Below, one piece after another: positions 33,929 through 39,326 of a DNA stretch of 39,326 bases. Location: the NCBI GenBank assembly GCA_036002485.1, contig DASYTI010000120.1, positions 1 through 39,326 on the forward strand, read 5' to 3'. How positions within the stretch are numbered: the stretch's first letter is position 1; every line of letters begins with the position of its first letter. Origin of the DNA: Candidatus Methylomirabilota bacterium (lineage in GTDB: Bacteria; Methylomirabilota; Methylomirabilia; Rokubacteriales; CSP1-6). The position numbers and the translations under genes were made by a program. The notes under the pieces are model-generated. The model was not told the DNA's origin. It saw only the letters and a list, made by a program, of their open reading frames with translations, and did no database searches.

Positions 33929-34539
33929 CCGGCTGCTGAAAAAGGTCTGTCTGCTTCGTTTGGGTGGTGTCCCATAGAGTTCGAGTCTCAGGCAGCTTCG
34001 GCGTCCAGGGCCGATGAGCTTGTCCGCGCGTTCGTGTTGGAGCGACCCTTCTGTAAGAACTATCCCTCAGTAACATTTCAGCCACCTAGGTCGCGACCAA
34101 GCTCCCGCCAAGCGGCGGATGCCTCGGGAACAAATCAGAGAGCAACAGACAATAGGAAGGCCCCAATGGCACGGATCCCGTCGATGGCGTTCTAATGGGC
34201 GTCATCGACACTCGGTCCTTCTGACCGTAGAGAAACGGCGGGCCCCGCGAAGTTCTTTCTCTGGGAAGCCATTACTTATAGGCAACGTATTCGCCAATGT
34301 GTCTTCGCGGGTTGACAAATGCGGAAGTCCTTTTGCCGGAAATGAGGCGCTTCGCGATCATCCAGTTGGAATCTCGTGCTCGGCACTCGGACTGCCTGTG
34401 CTGCATTCTTCATCATCGCTCTTCCGTCTGCTCGTCAGGCTTTACTTTACATGGCAACCCGTATGCACTTAGAGCGAGTGCCCTTTCTTGGCATTTCAAT
34501 TCCGGCGGGATTGCTCACATCGGCGAAGGAGATCGCGTC
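33929..34539 (+). other. Gene-free stretch before the OmpA-like gene
   Basis: About 610 bases with no convincing gene. Reading frames here lack codon bias and known motifs. The DNA is AT-richer than the efflux operon. An exact TTGACA at 34312-34317 lacks a matching -10 box. TTTACT (34441) and TATGCA (34462) are 15 bases apart and could be a weak promoter for the OmpA gene. GGTCGCGACC at 34089-34098 is a 10-bp palindrome. GGCTGCTGAAAAA near 33930 resembles ends of some IS elements but no partner end was found. Confidence 0.5.
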
Positions 34540-35493
34540 ATGAGCCGACAACTGGCGTTCCTGGTCCTCTGCAGCGGCTTCACCGTGCTCAGCTCTGGCT
34601 GCGCGACGAAGAGCTTTGTCCAGACGCAACTGAGCGCGACGGAGACCAAGCTCACCCAACGGGCCGACACTCAGGAGACGAAGCTGCGTGAAACCGAGAC
34701 GAAGCTGAGTGAAACGGCGGATCGCGCCGGGGCAAGCCGCCAGGCGATCGACGAGGTGGGCGCGCGCGCGAGCGACGCAAAGACGCGGGCGGTCACCGCG
34801 CTTGATGCCCAAGCCCGACTCTCACAGCGACTCGCGGACCGCAACAAGTTCAGACTGCTGGAGACGAGATCCATCTACTTCGACTCGGGTAAGAACGAAA
34901 TCCGAGACGGGGACATGAACGAGCTCGAGGACGTGGCCAAAACCCTCAAGGCGGACGCCAACGCAGTCCTGGAGCTGCAAGGATTTGCCGATCCGCGGGG
35001 AAATGACCGATACAACAACGAACTGGCTCGCGAGCGCGTGGAAGCAGTGACCCGCTATCTCGTGCAGCGTCACGGCATCGAACTACGTCAGCTGCGAGCC
35101 TTCGCCATGGGCAAGGTGGCGCTCGCGGCCGGCGAGAAGCCAAGCGCGGAAGCCTTTGCCAAGGCACGACGAGTGGACATTCGACTGTTCGCCCCTTGGT
35201 CGTCTTGGGAAGACGCCCAGACCCCGATCGACCACACCGGCCCCGCGCAGACGTCGACAGTCGATCCGTCGGCTGGGGCTGCGGCGCCCAAAAGTGTCAA
35301 GGACGACGAGTTCAACCGCCGAGAGCTCGGCTCCGGTGCACCCGTGAAGGCACGGTATGATCAACCTGCAACGCCGAACATCTCGGCCCGCCCGGGCGAC
35401 GATCGCGACGCGCCCCAAAACGGCGCGCCCGGCAAGGTGTTGCTCGAAGTCTTGAAGACCATCTCGCCAAAGGAGCTCGGCGGCGGGGACTAG
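34540..35493 (+). CDS. OmpA-family lipoprotein with coiled-coil linker
   Basis: A 317-residue outer-membrane lipoprotein. The signal peptide ends in lipobox LSSGC (Cys at about 22). A heptad-rich segment follows (about 25-95), with TETKLTQ, TQETKLRE and TETKLSE repeats, likely a Lpp-like coiled coil. The OmpA peptidoglycan-binding domain (about 109-218) contains IYFDSGKNEIRDGDMNEL, LQGFADPRGNDRYNNELARE and RRVDIRLF; Asp and Arg of these motifs bind diaminopimelate in the family. The C-terminal 100 residues are Pro/Asp-rich and disordered-looking. ATG 34540 has AAGGAG eight bases upstream; the longer open frame upstream is not coding. It probably anchors the outer membrane to the cell wall. 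Confidence 0.88.
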   Translation: MSRQLAFLVLCSGFTVLSSGCATKSFVQTQLSATETKLTQRADTQETKLRETETKLSETADRAGASRQAIDEVGARASDAKTRAVTALDAQARLSQRLADRNKFRLLETRSIYFDSGKNEIRDGDMNELEDVAKTLKADANAVLELQGFADPRGNDRYNNELARERVEAVTRYLVQRHGIELRQLRAFAMGKVALAAGEKPSAEAFAKARRVDIRLFAPWSSWEDAQTPIDHTGPAQTSTVDPSAGAAAPKSVKDDEFNRRELGSGAPVKARYDQPATPNISARPGDDRDAPQNGAPGKVLLEVLKTISPKELGGGD

Positions 35494-35519
35494 GCCGAAC
35501 CGGGAAAACGAGGACTCCG

Positions 35520-36119
35520 CTACGGCGTGCCAAACAGTCCTCGCAGCAGCAGATGGGTGGGGAGATAGACGACGAGCGGAAAGAACACCATCACCGTGGC
35601 CAGGTACGCCAAGGGCGGGATCCGCGTCTGGGGCCTGCTCCCCGGTCCGTAGACCCAGTTGATGTTATCGGCCCGATCCGTGACCCAGTAGGTCACGGGC
35701 AGCACGATCAGAGCGAGCAGTGTCTGAAAGGCCCACGCGCGACGATCGTAGCCGAGTCGAGATAGCATCCAGATGAGCACCACGGGCAGGACCACATGAA
35801 AGAGTGACAGCGCGCGGAGATAGAGCGGCTTTCCGGAATCGAACATGTACTCGCTCAGGCCGAAGAGGTGGCGGCCGGTGAGCAATCGCCCGAAGAAGTC
35901 CGCATTCCACGCGAGCTCGGGCAGGGCGATGGCCAGGGTCATCATGCTGGCCAGGAGCGGGCTTTCCAGCCACAGGGCAACGGCCGTGGTGAGCAGGGCG
36001 ATGTCCGAGAACCACAGGAAGTTCTTCGGGCCCCAGTGGACCCAGTACGCGGGCACGAGCACACCGAGGAAGAGTGTGTAGAGGAGCTTGCCCCCCGTCG
36101 GAATCTGCTCCACTGTCAA
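35520..36119 (-). CDS. Uncharacterised polytopic membrane protein
   Basis: A 199-residue membrane protein with about five hydrophobic segments. Motifs such as YWVHWGPKNFLWFSDIALL (near 25-43), FDSGKPLYLRALSLFH (near 93-108) and DRADNINWVYGPG (near 148-160) are Trp/Asn/Asp-rich and look conserved rather than random, but I cannot name the family with confidence. The start is TTG at 36119 with a GGGCGGGG stretch upstream; GTG two codons in is an alternative. It is convergent with the OmpA-like gene, 26 bases apart, and lies downstream of the aspartate dehydrogenase-like gene on the same strand, 102 bases away. Confidence 0.7.
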   Translation of the reverse strand: MTVEQIPTGGKLLYTLFLGVLVPAYWVHWGPKNFLWFSDIALLTTAVALWLESPLLASMMTLAIALPELAWNADFFGRLLTGRHLFGLSEYMFDSGKPLYLRALSLFHVVLPVVLIWMLSRLGYDRRAWAFQTLLALIVLPVTYWVTDRADNINWVYGPGSRPQTRIPPLAYLATVMVFFPLVVYLPTHLLLRGLFGTP

Positions 36120-36221
36120 TGCCGCCCCGCCCGCCGCGGCCTCCAGTCCAGGCGAGTGCTCCGGCCCCCGGACAATCTACAGACGCTCGGCCAAGCGATG
36201 ACTCGAGACGAGGCTCACGGC

Positions 36222-37001
36222 CTAGTTGCCGATCTGGACGGAGGCGCCGAGCTCCCTCAGCATGGCGATGGCGGAGAGATAGGAGAGCTTGCCCGTCCGC
36301 GGGTTCTCCGAGGGGACGTTCTCGACCTCGACGACGAGGCGACCGAACTCGCCCTCGACGGTGACGCGGTGCTGGTTGCGCGGCAGACCGGGGACGGCGA
36401 AGATCTTGATCCGCGTCTTCTCGGGGCCCACGCTGGCCAGGGAGACCGCGGCCACCACGTTGACGTTGGCGGGGAAGGCCTTGACGGCCTCGGTGGCGGG
36501 CCCCTCGAAGATCAGCGTCTCTTCGGTGATGGCCTCCAGGTCTATCTTCCGCTCCTCGATCCAGGGCGCCCCCGCCAGCCCCCGGGGCGGCTTGCGCGTC
36601 TCCATGGTGACGGTGCTGATGCCGCCCTCGCGCGCGCCCTTCATGCCGTCGAGCCCGGCGATGGCGCCGGAGGGGACGAGGATGCGGCAGCCGTGCTTCT
36701 CGGCCAGGCGCGCCCACTCCTCGAGGGCGCCCACGAGGCCTCCCACCGAGAGCACCATCAAGTGCTTGCCCGCGGCGAGCACGGCGGGAGCGAAGTCGCG
36801 CAGGGCGGCCTGGGTCGCCGCCTCCACCACGAGGTCGGACTGGCGGATCAGGCTCTCGAGGGGCAGCGCCGTGAAGCCCGCGGCTTTCGCCGGATCTCGC
36901 ACCGTCACCCCCGCGAGGGCCACGCCGGGAATTCCCTCGTCGATGGCGCGCGCGATATGGGTGCCGATGACGCCCATCCCCACGATGCCGACCTTGAGCA
37001 T
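36222..37001 (-). CDS. nadX: L-aspartate dehydrogenase-like protein
   Basis: A 259-residue NAD(P)-dependent dehydrogenase of the aspartate dehydrogenase (NadX) family. It would oxidise L-aspartate to iminoaspartate, the first precursor for quinolinate and NAD. The Rossmann motif is KVGIVGMGVIGTHIARAI at the N-terminus. Family segments are VLAAGKHLMVLSVGGL, PSGAIAGLDGMKGAREGGI, FPANVNVVAAVSLASVGP and NQHRVTVEGEFG. ATG 37001 has GAGGAGG nine bases upstream; the frame is open further but the promoter lies there. No nadA or nadC is nearby, so a role as a general amino-acid dehydrogenase cannot be ruled out. Confidence 0.88.
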   Translation of the reverse strand: MLKVGIVGMGVIGTHIARAIDEGIPGVALAGVTVRDPAKAAGFTALPLESLIRQSDLVVEAATQAALRDFAPAVLAAGKHLMVLSVGGLVGALEEWARLAEKHGCRILVPSGAIAGLDGMKGAREGGISTVTMETRKPPRGLAGAPWIEERKIDLEAITEETLIFEGPATEAVKAFPANVNVVAAVSLASVGPEKTRIKIFAVPGLPRNQHRVTVEGEFGRLVVEVENVPSENPRTGKLSYLSAIAMLRELGASVQIGN

Positions 37002-37023
37002 GCGCGGCCACCTCCTCGCGACG

Positions 37024-37052
37024 AGGATAGCAACCGGCCCGAGAGCCGGCAA
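37024..37052 (-). promoter_or_regulatory. Predicted promoter of the aspartate dehydrogenase-like gene
   Basis: On the minus strand TTGCCG (37052-37047) and TATCCT (37029-37024) are separated by exactly 17 bases, with TG one base before the -10 hexamer. The leader would be about 16 bases and contain GAGGAGG. The promoter faces away from, and partly overlaps, the signal for the TIGR02757 gene. Confidence 0.5.
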
Positions 37053-37058
37053 GGGGCG

Positions 37059-37067
37059 TGCTAAGAT
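37059..37067 (+). promoter_or_regulatory. Extended -10 box of the TIGR02757 gene
   Basis: TG-C-TAAGAT lies 20 bases before the ATG at 37088, leaving a short leader that holds GGGAGG. No -35 hexamer is apparent. It is back to back with the minus-strand promoter at 37024-37052. Confidence 0.4.
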
Positions 37068-37087
37068 GCCGGATGGGAGGCGCATGC

Positions 37088-37960
37088 ATGCCTGCGGGAT
37101 CTCGGCTCAAGGAGCCTCTCGATCGGCTCTACCGCGAGTTCGACTGGACCTCGCGCAGCGCGGCCGACGCCATCCAGTTCCCCCTTCGCTACCGCGACCC
37201 CGCCGACCTCGAGATCGCGGGACTTCTCGCCTCCTGCATGGCGTATGGTCGCGTTAATCTCTTCGGTCCGTGGGTGAACTGGACTCTCGAGCGCATGGGT
37301 AGCTCTCCGGCGGCCTTCGTGCAAGGCTTCGATCTCGGCAAGGAGCGGCGACGCTTCAGGGGCTTCCGCTATCGCTTCAATCGAGAGGGGGACATCCTCG
37401 CGTTCTGCCTGGCCAGCCAGCGCATCCTCGCGCGGTGGGGCTCGCTCAAAGGTCTCTTCCTCTCCAGCTACTCGACGGCCGATCCGCATGTTGGCCCCGC
37501 CCTCGAGGGCTTCGTCTCCGCCTTCCTCGAGCAGGACCTGTCCGCCGTCTTCCCGCGGAACCGCCTCTCCTACGGCTACCGCCACTGGTTCCCGCGGCCC
37601 TCGACGGGCGGCGCGTGCAAGCGGATGCATCTGTTTCTTCGCTGGATGATCAGGCAGGAGAGGCCCGACTTCGGCCTGTGGACCGAGGTGCCGCCGGCTG
37701 CGCTCCTGATGCCCGTCGACACCCACATCGAGAACATGGCCCGCTCCGTGGGCCTGACGCGCCGGCGCAGCCGGAACTGGAAGATGGTGGAGGAGATCAC
37801 GGCCGGGCTCAAGCGCCTCGACGCCGAGGACCCGGTGAAGTATGACTTCGCCCTCTGTCACAAGCGCATGTCCGGCCAGTGCTTGAACCGGCGGGCGGCC
37901 GCCGTGTGCGCGCCGTGCGCCCTCAAGCCCGTGTGTGTCCACTGGAGGAGGCGGCGCTGA
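37088..37960 (+). CDS. TIGR02757 family protein
   Basis: A 290-residue protein of the TIGR02757 (DUF2400) family, function not established. Family landmarks are DAIQFPLRYRDPADLEIAGL (residues 28-47), CMAYGRV, KRMHLFLRWMIR (about 179-190), PVDTHIENMARSVGLTRR (about 215-232) and the C-terminal CxxC region. The helix-hairpin-like PVDTHI segment recalls HhH-GPD DNA glycosylases, where a similar VDTHV motif carries the catalytic Asp. The last cysteines, C-x8-C-x2-C-x5-C, resemble the [4Fe-4S] loop of that superfamily. ATG 37088 has GGGAGG seven bases upstream. It is coupled to rmuC, another DNA-linked gene, which fits a role in DNA repair, as an inference. Confidence 0.88.
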   Translation: MPAGSRLKEPLDRLYREFDWTSRSAADAIQFPLRYRDPADLEIAGLLASCMAYGRVNLFGPWVNWTLERMGSSPAAFVQGFDLGKERRRFRGFRYRFNREGDILAFCLASQRILARWGSLKGLFLSSYSTADPHVGPALEGFVSAFLEQDLSAVFPRNRLSYGYRHWFPRPSTGGACKRMHLFLRWMIRQERPDFGLWTEVPPAALLMPVDTHIENMARSVGLTRRRSRNWKMVEEITAGLKRLDAEDPVKYDFALCHKRMSGQCLNRRAAAVCAPCALKPVCVHWRRRR

Positions 37961-39078
37961 TGCCCCCTGCCGTGATGCCAGGGTGGGGCGTGGGACTCCT
38001 GGTCGCGCTGGTCCTGCTGGTGGGCGCGATCGCCTGGGCGCTCTTCCGCGTGGCCGGGCGGCTCGGCGAGATCGAGGCGGGTCGCGGCCAGCCGGATCAG
38101 GCGCTCCTGCTGCTCCAGCGAGAGATCGAGGCGTCCCGGAGCGAGAGCCAGAAGGGCCTGGCGGACACCATCAGCTCGGTGAGGCAGGAGCTGGCGCAGT
38201 TCGCGGGCCAGATGACGGCGCAGGTGGGGCAGGTGGGATCCTCCGTCCAGCAGCAGCTCCAGAACGTCAGCCGGGTGGTCAGCGATGTGCAGGGCAGCCT
38301 CGGCAAGCTAGGCGAGGCGAACCAGCGCATCTTCGAGGTCGGGCGCAGCATCTCGGGGCTAGAGCAGATCCTCAAGTCGCCCAAGGTCAGAGGTGGGCTG
38401 GGCGAGACCTTTCTCGAGAACCTGCTCTCCCAGATGCTCCCCCAGGGGCACTATGGGCTCCAGCACCGCTTCACCACGGGCGATCGCGTGGACGCCGTCA
38501 TCCACATCGGCGACCGGCTCGTGCCCGTCGACGCCAAGTTCCCCCTGGAAAACTTCCAGCGCATCCTGGAGGAGACCGACGAGACGGCACGGCGCCAGTG
38601 GCGACGGGCCTTCGTCCGTGACGTCAAGGCACGCGTGGACGAGATCGCCAAGAAGTATATCCTGCCCGACGAGGGCACCTACGACTTCGCCCTCATGTAC
38701 ATTCCCGCCGAGAACGTCTACTTCGAGGCCATCCTGAGGGACGAGGCGATCGACGAGGACGCGCCCTCCGTCTACGCCACCTCCAAGCGCGTGATCCCCG
38801 TGTCGCCCAATAGCCTCTACGCCTACCTGCGCGTGATCGTCCTCGGCCTGAAGGGGCTGCAGATCGAGCGGAGCGCGCAGGAGATCCAGGCGCGGCTCGC
38901 GCGCCTGACGGGGGACCTCGACAAGTTCCGCGAGGCCTTCGACGTGGTGGGCCGGCATCTGACCAATGCGCGGAACAAGTACGACGAGGCGGCGGGCGCC
39001 CTGAATCGCGTGGAGGCCAAGCTCGAGGGGATAGAAAAGCGCGGTGACCAGGTCGCGCTGCCCGGTATCGATCCGTAG
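37960..39078 (+). CDS. rmuC: DNA recombination protein RmuC
   Basis: RmuC family protein, 372 residues. It limits recombination at inverted repeats in E. coli and has a predicted nuclease-like fold. An N-terminal membrane anchor (about residues 8-28) is followed by a coiled-coil region (about 30-140; SVRQELAQFAGQM, VQQQLQNVSRVVSDV). The RmuC core (about 140-330) has KSPKVRGGLGETFLENLLSQ, VDAVIHIGDRLVPVDAKFP (with the nuclease-like D-x(n)-D-x-K pattern) and DEGTYDFALMYIPAENVYFE. ATG 37960 shares one base with the upstream TGA and has GGAGGAGG before it. Confidence 0.94.
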   Translation: MPPAVMPGWGVGLLVALVLLVGAIAWALFRVAGRLGEIEAGRGQPDQALLLLQREIEASRSESQKGLADTISSVRQELAQFAGQMTAQVGQVGSSVQQQLQNVSRVVSDVQGSLGKLGEANQRIFEVGRSISGLEQILKSPKVRGGLGETFLENLLSQMLPQGHYGLQHRFTTGDRVDAVIHIGDRLVPVDAKFPLENFQRILEETDETARRQWRRAFVRDVKARVDEIAKKYILPDEGTYDFALMYIPAENVYFEAILRDEAIDEDAPSVYATSKRVIPVSPNSLYAYLRVIVLGLKGLQIERSAQEIQARLARLTGDLDKFREAFDVVGRHLTNARNKYDEAAGALNRVEAKLEGIEKRGDQVALPGIDP

Positions 39079-39135
39079 TCTCAGCTTGATCCTGTCCGCC
39101 CCGATCCGCGCGCGAGATCGACGGACGGCCAGCTA

Positions 39136-39144
39136 TGGTACGAT
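39136..39144 (+). promoter_or_regulatory. Extended -10 box before the last gene
   Basis: TG-G-TACGAT ends six bases before the ATG at 39151, with no ribosome site between. This predicts transcription starting at the ATG itself, as for the M24 peptidase gene. No clear -35 is seen. Confidence 0.4.
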
Positions 39145-39150
39145 GACGCC

Positions 39151-39326
39151 ATGAACCCGATACCTTTTCAGGTCTTCGGCATCAACCTGCTCGTCCGCAT
39201 CCTGGCCGAGCCGCCCGCCGATGTGCGCGTCCATTGCCCGAAAGGCTCGCCCATCCGCTATGCCGAGGTGGTGGGCCGCGGCGATGGCTTCGACGAGGGC
39301 GCCAATGCCTTCCGCGAGATGCCGCC
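39151..39326 (+). CDS. Hypothetical protein, 3' end outside window
   Basis: The frame opens at ATG 39151 and stays open to the right window edge (58 codons). The start reads MNPIPFQVFGINLLVRILAE, then PPADVRVHCPKGSPIRYAEV and a Gly/Asp-rich stretch. Codon use (third-position G/C) matches the neighbouring genes, which supports coding. No family is recognised from this fragment. It follows rmuC by 72 bases and has its own likely promoter. Confidence 0.55.
   Translation, partial: MNPIPFQVFGINLLVRILAEPPADVRVHCPKGSPIRYAEVVGRGDGFDEGANAFREMP

Noticed and set aside
33929-33960. GGCTGCTGAAAAA motif resembling ends of some insertion sequences
   Set aside because: No matching inverted end and no transposase remnant were found nearby, so it could be chance.
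33965-33995. Partial likeness (TGTCCCAT and TTCGAGTCTC) to the internal part of the MITE-like element at 5630-5655
   Set aside because: The matches are short and interrupted, and no terminal repeat is present.
34312-34340. Consensus TTGACA hexamer
   Set aside because: No acceptable -10 hexamer at 15-19 bases downstream, and the next gene begins more than 200 bases away.
34119-34472. 117-codon frame in the gap before the OmpA-like gene
   Set aside because: No ribosome site, no codon bias and Ser/Arg-rich sequence unlike a folded protein.

Overview
The window is high-GC bacterial DNA with tight gene packing and many GTG starts. Several stop and start codons overlap (GTGA, ATGA). The gene set is a terminal oxidase cluster, glutamate synthase, a two-subunit 2-oxoacid:ferredoxin oxidoreductase, glycolate/lactate-type oxidoreductase subunits, an RND efflux set with an outer-membrane factor, and an OmpA-type lipoprotein. 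This points to a diderm, respiring, free-living, environmental (soil or groundwater type) lineage. Candidatus Rokubacteria/Methylomirabilota or a deltaproteobacterial-like group is my guess from gene content and style only; no marker gene here settles it. No rRNA, tRNA, CRISPR array or intact transposase was seen.

Layout. 2-1961 (+): tail of a cytochrome oxidase operon, with two tandem subunit III genes (the first cut by the window edge and divergent), subunit IV and a DUF420 protein. 2020-3420: an AT-richer patch with a glycine-zipper stress-type protein, a decayed peptidase-like remnant and a 63-residue membrane protein. 3425-5671 (-): ctaG, a frameshifted MOSC-domain pseudogene, a four-helix membrane protein, a LivM C-terminal relic and a 103-bp MITE-like element that touches the end of gltD. 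5668-11698 (-): gltB-gltD. 11879-12838 (+): a divergent LysR regulator, with a dyad in the shared intergenic region. 12877-14001 (+): M24 peptidase. 14208-17128 (+): korA-korB, with a good promoter, leader repeats and a strong terminator.

17245-25675 (+) is the most system-like part of the window: nine genes, glcD-glcE-glcF-cupin-lutA-lutB-lutC-DUF2203-HAD. From glcE onward each start codon overlaps the preceding stop. It joins a complete glycolate-oxidase-type flavin/Fe-S module and a complete LutABC-type module in one transcript, with two proteins of unknown function (cupin, DUF2203) and a HAD hydrolase that lacks the usual phosphatase general acid. 25738-26679: thioredoxin reductase. 26730-33928: tripartite RND efflux pump followed by a periplasmic HtrA-like protease. 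33929-34539: gene-free stretch. 34540-35493: OmpA-like lipoprotein. 35520-37001 (-): a membrane protein and an aspartate dehydrogenase-like protein. 37088-39078 (+): TIGR02757 protein and RmuC, then a gene cut by the right edge.

How the genes fit together. GltBD assimilates ammonium using 2-oxoglutarate, and KorAB interconverts 2-oxoglutarate with succinyl-CoA, so the centre of the window lies around the 2-oxoglutarate node. The glc/lut operon would pass electrons from 2-hydroxyacids through flavin and Fe-S proteins, probably to the quinone pool that feeds the respiratory chain whose oxidase genes start the window. Several genes here seem to have an extended -10 box only 6-7 nt before the start codon, which suggests leaderless mRNAs.
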